This document shows, in pieces, positions 32,818 through 40,388 of a stretch of 53,568 nucleotides of DNA. The notes under the pieces are model-generated. The model made no database searches. It worked only from the letters and a program-made list of their open reading frames with translations, and was not told the DNA's origin. Positions within the stretch are counted from its first letter, which is position 1. Each line of letters opens with the position of its first letter. The translations under genes and the position numbers were made by a program. Source of the DNA: Candidatus Latescibacterota bacterium (GTDB lineage Bacteria > Latescibacterota > UBA2968 > UBA8231). The DNA lies in assembly GCA_022826515.1 (NCBI GenBank), contig JAJDUT010000044.1, positions 1-53,568 of the forward strand, in the 5' to 3' direction.

Positions 32818-34047
32818 ATGGCAAATCCAACATCCTCTGGAAGAATAGTGATCGAGATCGATCCAGAACAGAAGCGAGAGCTATATTCAGCTCTCGCACT
32901 ATCTGGTAGTACTCTCAAGGATTGGTTCATCAGGTCAGCGGCGGAATACTGCGCAGAAAGACGCCAACTCTCTCTCTTCAATTACAATAGTCGTGATGCA
33001 GACGCACAGTACGAAACCGCACCTGATCTGGGGTTAGTCTCTCGTGGCCGTCCTATAAGCGGTTCCCATCCTCCTGACCGAGTGCCTCAGCTTGGTCTGA
33101 AGAAATCTCTCACTGTAGTATCCATGTTCTCAGGTTGTGGAGGTATGGATCTTGGTTTCACCGGCGGCTTTGAGTTCATGGGGCGAAGCTACCCACAACT
33201 TCCATTTTCGATAATCTGGTCCAACGACAACAACAGAGCCGCCTGTAAGACCTACACACACAACTTGGGTCACGACATCTCGTGTGGCGATGTATGGGAT
33301 TTTATTGATGAACTGCCGGATGAAGCAGATGTGCTGATTGGCGGCTTCCCCTGCCAAGATATTTCCATTAACGGCAAAAGGGCTGGCATTAATGGCCCTC
33401 GGACGGGTCTTTACCGGGCGATGGTAGAGGGCGTGAAACGAATCAGGCCAAAGATCTTCGTCGCGGAGAACGTCAAGGGGCTCCTCATAGGGGACAATCG
33501 AGAAGCGCTAGCCCAAGTACTCTCTGACTTCGGCAGTCTGGGCTACGCAGTTGGCTACAAGTTGTACCGGGTGGCCGACTATGGTGTACCTCAGATGCGC
33601 GAAAGAGTCATCATCGTAGGTACCTCTAGCGAGGTGAACCCTTTCACGCCGCCAGAACCCGAACGGAATTCCTCCGAGTGGATAACCTCCGAGGAGGCAA
33701 TTGGCGATCTGGAAACCGTCCACGAGAATCGCGACTTGAATCACATATGGAGCCGGGCAAACCCTAGCCCAGAGCAGGGAAATCGTAGGCTTACCGCCGA
33801 CAAACCGGGCCACACGATTCGCGCTGAATGTCACGGGAATATTCAGTTCCATTATGCGCTGCCGAGACGTATTTCCATGAGGGAAGCTGCACGGATACAA
33901 TCGTTTCCCGATGGCTTTATCTTCCAGTCAGGTCTCAGAGAGACCGAGCGACAAGTGGGCAATGCGGTGCCCCCTGTATTCGCGTGGCATGTCGCATGTA
34001 GTGTGCTTAGGTGCTTCCAGCGGAGCTCTAGCAAGCATGTTGCCTAA
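32818..34047 (+). CDS. DNA cytosine-5 methyltransferase with N-terminal ribbon-helix-helix-like segment
   Basis: 409 residues. Methyltransferase motifs are all present in order: I SMFSGCGGMDLGF (102-114), IV GGFPCQDIS with nucleophile C179, VI ENV (217-219), VIII QMRERVIIVG, IX RISMREAARIQSFPD and X QVGNAVPP. The target-recognition stretch between VIII and IX is short, as in small type II enzymes. The first ~95 residues are extra. Residues 8-47 (GRIVIEIDPEQKRELYSALA, then STLKDWFIRSAAEYC) have the strand-helix-helix pattern of Arc/MetJ-type DNA-binding domains, suggesting autoregulation. Convergent with the putative endonuclease, 5 bp apart. The region is AT-richer than its surroundings, a sign of transfer. 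Confidence 0.92.
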   Translation: MANPTSSGRIVIEIDPEQKRELYSALALSGSTLKDWFIRSAAEYCAERRQLSLFNYNSRDADAQYETAPDLGLVSRGRPISGSHPPDRVPQLGLKKSLTVVSMFSGCGGMDLGFTGGFEFMGRSYPQLPFSIIWSNDNNRAACKTYTHNLGHDISCGDVWDFIDELPDEADVLIGGFPCQDISINGKRAGINGPRTGLYRAMVEGVKRIRPKIFVAENVKGLLIGDNREALAQVLSDFGSLGYAVGYKLYRVADYGVPQMRERVIIVGTSSEVNPFTPPEPERNSSEWITSEEAIGDLETVHENRDLNHIWSRANPSPEQGNRRLTADKPGHTIRAECHGNIQFHYALPRRISMREAARIQSFPDGFIFQSGLRETERQVGNAVPPVFAWHVACSVLRCFQRSSSKHVA

Positions 34048-34052
34048 ACAGA

Positions 34053-35051
34053 TCAGGCCCCGAATAATTCTTCCGATGGAATCCAACCTCGGGCATACCC
34101 ATCGGCTAGCTCTAGCCATTTGCAAATTCTCTGCTCAGGCGCAACGACAAATCCCCAGTATTCCTTGAACAAAGCCGGTTCGAGACGAACCGCCGCAATC
34201 CGCATCTCGCTTTCGATGTCTTTTAGGGCACGCAGCAAGTAATTGCCGCCTCGCTCGGAGTCACTCCGAAGAGCGACGCTACCTGCCGAAAACAGGTCTC
34301 TTGCCTGTGAGCACAGCACACCGTGGTAGGTCAGCAAATAGAGTGCTGCATCATCATACTTTTTCTTGGAACGTGCCGGTTTAACGATCTGTGGACACAG
34401 CAGCGCTGCCTCAGCCCTTAGCTGTCTCTTCTCGTCTTGAGCCAGATCCATGTATAGACGGACTTGGATGGGCAAGGAGTGTGCTGAATCAGGTCGATCT
34501 TCTAGCCACCATAGTCGCTCGCCAGGACGCAGCCGACTTCGCGCATACTTGCGAATTTGAATCATCCGGTCTTCGGTCGAAAGCGCACGGAACTCGGCAT
34601 ACGAGATCCCCATTGTAGCGAACAGAGGTCGGTCACTACCTATTTCGATCTCGAAACGCGGTACGTGAGATGTGCGGACATGGATGACGCAATCCTCGTA
34701 CTTCTCCCACTTCACCTCTGGTTGGCCACCGAGCTTTCCGTACACTACATAAATGTTTGTCACCGAGGAATCACGAGTACTTTCAAAGACACTGTTAGCG
34801 ACGCTTCGCCAGCTATCGCCTTTTGTGAACTTCACTTCTATGCCGTACGTGCCGAGTATTATATCCGGGAATTGGTGAGGATGGGGAGAGAAATCTACTG
34901 ACACGGCCTCTAGTTGGGGCATCGATGCAAGTTCAAGCCTTACTCTCTCCTCGAAGTCGCTTGCTCCCTCATAAGTCGCACCTTGTTGCGCCTCGGATGT
35001 TAGGCGCTGACATAGCTCTGATAGCATTTCCTCAAATACGAGTGCATCCAT
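34053..35051 (-). CDS. Putative type II restriction endonuclease (PD-(D/E)xK)
   Basis: 332 residues from the ATG at 35051; the frame is open further upstream, but that part only mirrors the inositol-phosphate synthase gene. A PD-(D/E)xK core is visible: PDIILGTYGIEVKFTK gives D63, E72 and K74, followed by ANSVFESTRDSSVTNIYVVY, typical of the third strand and helix in such nucleases. No known specificity was recognised. Convergent position against the methyltransferase, with similar AT-rich composition, supports a type II restriction-modification pair. Role: cut unmethylated foreign DNA at the site protected by the partner enzyme. Confidence 0.75.
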   Translation of the reverse strand: MDALVFEEMLSELCQRLTSEAQQGATYEGASDFEERVRLELASMPQLEAVSVDFSPHPHQFPDIILGTYGIEVKFTKGDSWRSVANSVFESTRDSSVTNIYVVYGKLGGQPEVKWEKYEDCVIHVRTSHVPRFEIEIGSDRPLFATMGISYAEFRALSTEDRMIQIRKYARSRLRPGERLWWLEDRPDSAHSLPIQVRLYMDLAQDEKRQLRAEAALLCPQIVKPARSKKKYDDAALYLLTYHGVLCSQARDLFSAGSVALRSDSERGGNYLLRALKDIESEMRIAAVRLEPALFKEYWGFVVAPEQRICKWLELADGYARGWIPSEELFGA

Positions 35052-35080
35052 GATCAACCCACTGATTGTAGCCCAAGCAC

Positions 35081-36394
35081 CTAGTCGTAGTACTCTTGAC
35101 CCAAGTGGGTAATTAGATCCTCGCCCTGCAAGAAGCGCAGCGTGTTCTTGAGCTTCATGAGCTGGATGAAGAGGTCGTGCTCGGGGTAGAGGTCGGGCGC
35201 GGTCATCGGGCTTTTGAAGTAAAACGACAGCCACTCTTGAATCCCCCCCATCTGCGCCCGCTGCGCCAAGTCGGCAAACAGCACCAAGTCCAAGACCAGC
35301 GGCGCGGCGAGAATCGAATCGCGGCAGAGGAAATCGACCTTGATCTGCATGGGCATGCCCATCCAGCCGAAGATGTCGATGTTGTCCCAACCTTCCTTCT
35401 CGTCGCCGCGCGGAGGATAGTAGTTGATCCGCACTTTGTGGTAAATATCGCCGTAGAGTTCGGGATAGAGGTTGGGCTGCAAGATGAACTCCAGCACGTC
35501 GAGCTTGCTGACTTCCTTGGTCTTGAACGAATCGGGGTCGTCGAGCACCTCGCCGTCGCGATTGCCCAAGATGTTGGTCGAAAACCAGCCCTGCACGCCG
35601 AGCATCCGCGCCTTGAGACCCGGGGCTAGCAGGGTCTTCATCAGGGTCTGGCCGGTCTTGAAGTCCTTGCCGCCGATGGGCACGCCCTTTTGCCGCGCCA
35701 GTTCGACCATGGCCGGGACATCCACGGTCAAGTTCGGTGCGCCGTTTAGAAAGGGCACGCCTTCCTGCAGCGCGGCGTACGCGTAGATCATGCTCGGGGG
35801 AATGGCCGGGTGATTCTCCTGGATGGCTTTTTCGAGGCTCTCGATCTCGTTGTGTACTTCGTGGTGTTCCATGAAAATTTCCGTACTACCGCACCAGATC
35901 ATCACCAGCCGCTCGACGCCGTTGTCGGCCTTGAAGCGCTGGATGTCTTCGCGCACTTCCAGCACGGCATCCCACTTGCTCTTGGCGCTTTTGACGTTGG
36001 AGCCTTCGAGGCGGCGCACGTAGTTGCGGTCGAACACCGCGGGCATCGGCTTGACGGCCTTGAGTGGGTCCGCGATCTGGTCGAGCAGCCTCTGGTCCAA
36101 GACGCCAGCGTGGATGGCCGAGTCATAGGCGTCCTCTGGGAAGACGTCCCAGCCGCCGAAAACGAGGCTGTCGATGTCGGCCAAAGGCACAAAGTCCTTG
36201 ATGAGCGGCGAGCGTCCTTCGGTGCGCTTGCCCAGGCGGATGGTACTCATCTGGGTCAGCGAGCCGATGGGCTGGCCAATGCCGGCTTTGATGGCTTCGA
36301 CGCCGGCGATAACCGTGGTGGCCACAGCGCCCATGCCGGGAATTAGGACGCCGAGTTTGCCCGTGGCCGGGGCGATGGATTTGGGTTGGTTCAC
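35081..36394 (-). CDS. ino1: Inositol-3-phosphate synthase (myo-inositol-1-phosphate synthase)
   Basis: 437 residues; converts glucose 6-phosphate to 1L-myo-inositol 1-phosphate with NAD. Rossmann start KLGVLIPGMGAVATTVIAGV; the catalytic-side segments GVPIGGKDFKTGQTLMKTLL and IKVDFLCRDSILAAPLVLDL are strongly diagnostic. The length fits bacterial/archaeal forms. The start is GTG at 36394 with AAAGGAG six bases upstream. Product use is suggested by an inositol-monophosphatase-like gene at 16117-16914 and a CDP-diacylglycerol synthase at 39539-40375 (phosphatidylinositol or a compatible solute are options). The restriction-modification genes were inserted just downstream. Confidence 0.93.
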   Translation of the reverse strand: MNQPKSIAPATGKLGVLIPGMGAVATTVIAGVEAIKAGIGQPIGSLTQMSTIRLGKRTEGRSPLIKDFVPLADIDSLVFGGWDVFPEDAYDSAIHAGVLDQRLLDQIADPLKAVKPMPAVFDRNYVRRLEGSNVKSAKSKWDAVLEVREDIQRFKADNGVERLVMIWCGSTEIFMEHHEVHNEIESLEKAIQENHPAIPPSMIYAYAALQEGVPFLNGAPNLTVDVPAMVELARQKGVPIGGKDFKTGQTLMKTLLAPGLKARMLGVQGWFSTNILGNRDGEVLDDPDSFKTKEVSKLDVLEFILQPNLYPELYGDIYHKVRINYYPPRGDEKEGWDNIDIFGWMGMPMQIKVDFLCRDSILAAPLVLDLVLFADLAQRAQMGGIQEWLSFYFKSPMTAPDLYPEHDLFIQLMKLKNTLRFLQGEDLITHLGQEYYD

Positions 36395-36439
36395 AGGAGT
36401 CTCCTTTGTATGGAAGAGTTATGTCATTCGCCGCAGCAT

Positions 36440-36491
36440 AAAATAGAGGGTTCTACTTATTGGACAAATTAATTATTACTATGTAATTAAT
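36440..36491 (-). promoter_or_regulatory. Possible ino1 promoter with upstream inverted repeat
   Basis: On the minus strand TTGTCC (36467-36462), a 16-bp spacer and TATTTT (36445-36440). Immediately upstream is a perfect 8-bp inverted repeat, ATTAATTA/TAATTAAT (36468-36475 and 36484-36491), in an unusually AT-rich patch. The repeat may bind a regulator or act as an UP-like element. Confidence 0.35.
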
Positions 36492-36556
36492 AGAAAAAAT
36501 TTATGAATCGTGCCCAGTTAGACGGGACGTGAGCGGAAGTTGTAGAGAAATGGGAA

Positions 36557-37552
36557 TCAGGCGGCGAGGCGTTCTGGGTCGGTGTCGCGCAGTTCCGCGA
36601 GGCGATCCAACAAGGGGGCTAGCTCTTTGTAGCTAGCTAGCTCGGCTCTGATCTGCGCTGCGCCGCGCAAACCGCGAAAGTACCCGGCGTAGTGACGTCT
36701 CGTGCCGACCAGCGCTCCTTGCGGGCCGTCGTGTTCAACGGCCAGTTGCAGGTGCTTGAGGCACAGTTCGATGCGCTCCTGCCAGCTTGGTTCGGGCAAG
36801 AGCGCCCCCGTCTGTAGGTAGTGCTGGGACTCGCGGAAAATCCACGGGTGGCGGATGGCGCCGCGGCCGATCATCACCCCGTCGCACCCCGTGCTGTCAA
36901 AGGCGTGTTTGACCATCTGCGGCGAGGTCACGTCGCCGTTGAGAATGATCGGTATGGAGACCGCGGCCTTGACCTTGGGTATCCACTCGTAGTCCACCGC
37001 GCCCTTGTGGCCTTGCGCGCGGGTGCGGCAGTGGATAGCTAGCGCCTGCACGCCCAGATCTTCGAGCATCTGGGCTACCTCAACGATGCGGATGCTCTGC
37101 TGGTCCCAGCCGAGGCGCGTCTTCACGGTCACCGGCAGGTGCGTCGCGCCGATGACGCGCGAGACGACCTCCTTCATCTGCGGCAAGTCGCGCAACAGTC
37201 CGGCCCCGGCTCCGCGCAGCGCCACATTGCTCACCCAGCAGCCGCAGTTGATGTCGATGAAGTCTGGCTGCTGCGCACTGGCGATCTCCGCGGCTTTCTC
37301 CATAGACAGCGAGGCCGCGCCGTAGAGCTGTATCGCCAAGGGCCGCTCGGCTTCTGCAAAGCGCAGCTTGCGAAAAGCGCGGCGCGGCCCGTTGGGATCC
37401 TCGCGCAGCAGCCCCTCGGCATTGACGAATTCGGTATAGACGATGTCGGCTCCCAGTTCCCGGCAAATCAGGCGGAACGGTAGCTCGGAGACATCCTCCA
37501 TAGGCGCGAGCAGGATGCCGGGATCAGCGGTTATAGGGCCGATGCGGAACAT
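36557..37552 (-). CDS. dusB: tRNA-dihydrouridine synthase (DusB-like)
   Basis: 331 residues; FMN-dependent reduction of uridines in the tRNA D-loop. ILLAPMEDVSELPFRLICRE and GADIVYTEFVNAEGLL open the TIM barrel; IDINCGCWVSNVALRGAGAG carries the catalytic Cys. CHLP-type strand VTVKTRLGWD, AIHCRTRAQGHKGAVD and IILNGDV are FMN/tRNA-binding landmarks. The catalytic loop reads GCWVSNV instead of the usual GCPxKKV, a variant I associate with a subgroup in other phyla, but here the following Lys is also replaced by Asn. The gene stands alone, 162 bp from the ino1 start. Confidence 0.92.
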   Translation of the reverse strand: MFRIGPITADPGILLAPMEDVSELPFRLICRELGADIVYTEFVNAEGLLREDPNGPRRAFRKLRFAEAERPLAIQLYGAASLSMEKAAEIASAQQPDFIDINCGCWVSNVALRGAGAGLLRDLPQMKEVVSRVIGATHLPVTVKTRLGWDQQSIRIVEVAQMLEDLGVQALAIHCRTRAQGHKGAVDYEWIPKVKAAVSIPIILNGDVTSPQMVKHAFDSTGCDGVMIGRGAIRHPWIFRESQHYLQTGALLPEPSWQERIELCLKHLQLAVEHDGPQGALVGTRRHYAGYFRGLRGAAQIRAELASYKELAPLLDRLAELRDTDPERLAA

Positions 37553-37587
37553 TGTTTAGCGATCCGAAATCATTGGTGAAGTAATCC

Positions 37588-37617
37588 GCAGATGGACGCA
37601 GATGGTCGCAGATGGAC
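37588..37617. repeat. 10-bp tandem repeat, three units
   Basis: GCAGATGGAC, GCAGATGGTC and GCAGATGGAC follow without gaps, trailing off as GCAGAATAG. Located between the dusB start and the stop of the NIPSNAP gene. Similar GCAGAT-based repeats are common intergenic fillers in many bacterial genomes. Confidence 0.7.
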
Positions 37618-37637
37618 GCAGAATAGTATCAGGATTG

Positions 37638-37952
37638 CTATTTCAGCGTCGAATAAGGCAATGCCTTCATCACGCGCACTTCCCGTCGGCGGATTAGCGG
37701 TCGGATCTGATCGACGATTTTGGCCCATTCCGGGCTGCCGTAATAGGCTTCAATCGCCTTGTCGCGGGCCTTGGCGTTGGGGAAGGCGCGAATCCAGATG
37801 AACTCGTCGTCGCGGTCGGGATTTTCCCACGCGGCGACAAACGTCACGCCGTACTTGGACATAAAGCGGCGCGCTTTGGCAAAGCCGGCGCGGAATTTCT
37901 TCTTGTTGTCGGCTCCCTTGTGGAAGCGGTAGATGCGCAATTCGTAGATCAT
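37638..37952 (-). CDS. NIPSNAP family protein
   Basis: 104 residues forming one dimeric alpha/beta-barrel-type domain. MIYELRIYRFHKGADNKKKF at the N terminus and VAAWENPDRDDEFIWIRAF in the centre match bacterial NIPSNAP proteins, whose function is not established. AAGGAGG lies 6 bases upstream of the ATG at 37952. The start overlaps the stop of the 5-formyltetrahydrofolate cyclo-ligase gene by 4 bp (ATGA), so its translation depends at least partly on that gene. Confidence 0.85.
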   Translation of the reverse strand: MIYELRIYRFHKGADNKKKFRAGFAKARRFMSKYGVTFVAAWENPDRDDEFIWIRAFPNAKARDKAIEAYYGSPEWAKIVDQIRPLIRRREVRVMKALPYSTLK

Positions 37953-38554
37953 GCAGTTCCTCCTTGATAAATGGTGGTTTCGGCGACGACCATATCGACG
38001 GGCACATCGTGCGGCTCGCCGGGAATGCAGTCTAGGACTAGCTCGTCGTAGCACAGCCCTATTTTGACGGCTTGTATTTGCGCCAGAAAGCGGTCGTAGT
38101 AGCCGCCCCCCCAGCCGATGCGCTGCCCGCGCCGGTCAAAGGCGAGGCCCGGTACCACGACCAGGTCAATCCGCGCTGCTGCGGGCAACCAAGTGGCTGC
38201 GGTCGGATCGGGTTGCGCCAGCCCCCACGGGCCGACGACGAGCTGGTCGAGGCCGTCGATCAGCGCGTGGGCCAGCGTCTTGGTGCCCGGCATCACCACC
38301 GGCACGGCCACGCGCTTGCCCTGATTTAAGCAAGCGTCGATCAACGCGCGGGTATCGACCTCGTTTTCCTTGCTGGAGACATAGGTGTGGACGAGCTTGG
38401 CCCGGCGGTACGCCTCCAAGCCCAAGACCTTTTCTAATATGGCCTGCCCGTTGACTTCCGCTTGGCTGCGGTCCAAACCCATGTGCATCGCTAGGACGCG
38501 CTTTCTGAGCCGTTCTTTGCACGTGCGCGTCGCCTCCTTCTTCATAAGTACCAT
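37949..38554 (-). CDS. 5-formyltetrahydrofolate cyclo-ligase
   Basis: 201 residues; ATP-dependent conversion of 5-formyl-THF to 5,10-methenyl-THF. LVVVPGLAFDRRGQRIGWGG followed by GYYDRFL is the signature, and N-terminal KKEATRTCKERLRKRVL provides the ATP-binding basic residues. AYRRAKLVHTYVSSKENEVD fits the folate-binding half. Start 38554 has AGGTG 9 bases upstream; ATG 38545 is possible. It connects to fhs (49719-51392) through the one-carbon pool. Divergent from uppS, with a shared 188-bp region. Confidence 0.9.
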   Translation of the reverse strand: MVLMKKEATRTCKERLRKRVLAMHMGLDRSQAEVNGQAILEKVLGLEAYRRAKLVHTYVSSKENEVDTRALIDACLNQGKRVAVPVVMPGTKTLAHALIDGLDQLVVGPWGLAQPDPTAATWLPAAARIDLVVVPGLAFDRRGQRIGWGGGYYDRFLAQIQAVKIGLCYDELVLDCIPGEPHDVPVDMVVAETTIYQGGTA

Positions 38555-38604
38555 AATACTGGCACCTAGAAAGGGCGTCAAGCGCGTGTGGCACCTAGGA
38601 TTGC

Positions 38605-38633
38605 TTGACGAATATGAGCCTTTCCCCTAGATT
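38605..38633 (+). promoter_or_regulatory. Predicted promoter of the uppS-cdsA-rseP-queG cluster
   Basis: TTGACG (38605-38610), 17-bp spacer, TAGATT (38628-38633). Transcription would start near 38640, about 100 bases before the uppS ATG at 38743. Start codons further upstream in the uppS frame (38605, 38614) would fall inside the promoter, which supports the later start. Confidence 0.5.
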
Positions 38634-38742
38634 GACCAAGATACGCGCGGCCTTGTTTTCTCAAGGCGAAACGCGCCCAGATCTATCGACAGTGGCCGTG
38701 GATGGCCGCCACAGAAACCCACCAAATCATCCTTACTACACT

Positions 38743-39549
38743 ATGAGTGCTCAGGCTCTGCCGCTGGAAATTTCTCCCCGCGAATACCACCCGGTAAAAC
38801 CCCTCCATCCCGAAGAGGACTTCCGCATCCAGCAGCGCCTCAAGGACGAGGGGGACCTGCCGCAACACATCGCCATTATCATGGACGGCGATAGGCGCTG
38901 GGCCGTCGAGCGAAATCTGCCCAAGACCGAAGGACATCGCTTTGGCCGCGAGTCTGTGCGCGACATTGTCCGCGCCTGCGGCCAACTGCAAATCAAAGCG
39001 CTGACCCTGTACACCTTCTCAACGGAGAACTGGTCCCGGCCCGAAGCAGAAGTAGCAGAACTCATGCAGTGGCTGCACGAGTCGCTGCGCGACGAAGTGT
39101 CGGAACTGCACGAAAACAACGTATCGCTCAACGCCATCGGCCGCACCGACGCATTGTCGCCGACCATCCAATTAGCCCTAGGGCACGCCCTCGCGCAAAC
39201 CAAAGACAACACCGGCCTCAAGCTCAACTTGGCGCTCAACTACGGAGGCCGCAGCGAACTGGTCGATGCCTTCCGCACGCTGGCCGCTGAAGTAGCGGCA
39301 GGTCGGCTCGCCCCAGAAGACATCAACGAGGAACAAATCAGCAGCGCCCTCTATACAGCCGACTTGCCCGATCCGGATTTGTTGATCCGCACCAGCGGCG
39401 AAATGCGGCTGAGCAACTTCCTTCCTTGGCAAATGGTCTATACGGAGATTTGCTTTGTCGGCGATGTGCATTGGCCGGATTTTCGCCGCCAGCATCTGTA
39501 CGAAGCCATTGCCGCCTATCAACAGCGACAGAGGCGCTTTGGCGGCTGA
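38743..39549 (+). CDS. uppS: Isoprenyl (undecaprenyl) diphosphate synthase
   Basis: 268 residues; cis-prenyltransferase making the lipid carrier for cell-wall synthesis. HIAIIMDGDRRWAVERNLP contains the catalytic D48; ALTLYTFSTENWSRP and LNLALNYGGRSELVDAF follow, and DPDLLIRTSGEMRLSNFLPW ends the active site. The DGNxRW motif reads DGDRRW, with Asp replacing the usual Asn. An N-terminal extension of about 35 residues precedes the core. The ATG at 38743 is chosen on length and on the upstream promoter. The 3' end overlaps the cdsA start by 11 bp. Confidence 0.92.
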   Translation: MSAQALPLEISPREYHPVKPLHPEEDFRIQQRLKDEGDLPQHIAIIMDGDRRWAVERNLPKTEGHRFGRESVRDIVRACGQLQIKALTLYTFSTENWSRPEAEVAELMQWLHESLRDEVSELHENNVSLNAIGRTDALSPTIQLALGHALAQTKDNTGLKLNLALNYGGRSELVDAFRTLAAEVAAGRLAPEDINEEQISSALYTADLPDPDLLIRTSGEMRLSNFLPWQMVYTEICFVGDVHWPDFRRQHLYEAIAAYQQRQRRFGG

Positions 39550-40375
39550 CACCACGGCAGAATCCTCCGGCCTGCGCCAGCGCGTCCTTGCGGCTGTCGT
39601 ATTCGTACCGGTGATCCTCCTGCTGGTCGAAGGGGCTAGCTTGGGGATCTTCTTATTGGTGTTGGCGGTGGCCGTGCGCTGCTCGTGGGAATATCACCAT
39701 ATCCTAGCGGAAGCTGGCTACCGACCCATTCGCCTGCCGGGCAGCTTGTTGGTCTTGGGGCTGTGTACCTACTTCTGGCGCCAGGGCATAGACGACGACC
39801 TCGTTGCGTTGCTGATGGCGGCCATCTTGCTGGTCGTGGTGTGGACCTTGTTCGAGGGCACCGAGCGCTATGCAGCCAACGCCTTTCTGACGTTGGGCGG
39901 CGTGCTCTTCTTCGGCGTCTTAGGCAGTGCGCCGCTGCTGCTTTTTCAGGCGGCTGGTAGGGGCGAGGAGGCTCACCACTTGGTGGCCGTGCTCTTTCTC
40001 TGCATCTGGCTCACGGATTCTGGGGCGTACTTCAGCGGTCGGTTTTGGGGCCGGGCCAAGCTGGCACCGGCGATCAGCCCTAATAAGACGCGGGTCGGGT
40101 GCATCGGCGGCATAGTTGGCAGTGCCTTGCCCCTGCCCTTGGGCTTTTTGCTGCCCTCCTTTTCCCCTGCGTCGCTGCTGGGGCTTTTGCTCGTCGCGGG
40201 GATTGGTGCGCAGGTGGGCGACTTGGTGGAATCGGCCTTTAAGCGCGACATGGGCATCAAGGACGCGCCGATGTTAATTCCGGGCCACGGCGGCCTACTC
40301 GACCGCTTTGACTCCTACTTTTTGGCCTTTCCGCTGGCGTATCTCTACGTGGATGTGCTGGCCGTTTTTTCCTGA
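39539..40375 (+). CDS. cdsA: Phosphatidate cytidylyltransferase (CDP-diglyceride synthase)
   Basis: 278 residues with about eight membrane segments; makes CDP-diacylglycerol from phosphatidate and CTP. The C-terminal signature is intact: ESAFKRDMGIKDAPMLIPGH followed by GGLLDRFDS. LTDSGAYFSGRFWGRAKLAP and ISPNKTRVG are the other conserved loops. The start is TTG at 39539, inside the end of uppS, with GAGG five bases upstream, so translation is coupled. In many bacteria dxr lies between cdsA and rseP; here it is absent. Confidence 0.93.
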   Translation: MAADTTAESSGLRQRVLAAVVFVPVILLLVEGASLGIFLLVLAVAVRCSWEYHHILAEAGYRPIRLPGSLLVLGLCTYFWRQGIDDDLVALLMAAILLVVVWTLFEGTERYAANAFLTLGGVLFFGVLGSAPLLLFQAAGRGEEAHHLVAVLFLCIWLTDSGAYFSGRFWGRAKLAPAISPNKTRVGCIGGIVGSALPLPLGFLLPSFSPASLLGLLLVAGIGAQVGDLVESAFKRDMGIKDAPMLIPGHGGLLDRFDSYFLAFPLAYLYVDVLAVFS

Positions 40376-40388
40376 GATGGATTAAAAT

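Noticed and set aside
34160..34190. tRNA-like GGTTCGA sequence
   Set aside because: It lies within the endonuclease coding sequence, and no acceptor stem or cloverleaf could be formed around it. No tRNA or rRNA gene was found in the window.
35052..35390. Upstream extension of the endonuclease frame
   Set aside because: The open frame reaches 35390, but the extra 113 residues are Arg/Gly/Ala-rich and lie opposite the 3' coding part of ino1 in another frame. The ATG at 35051 gives a sensible N terminus.
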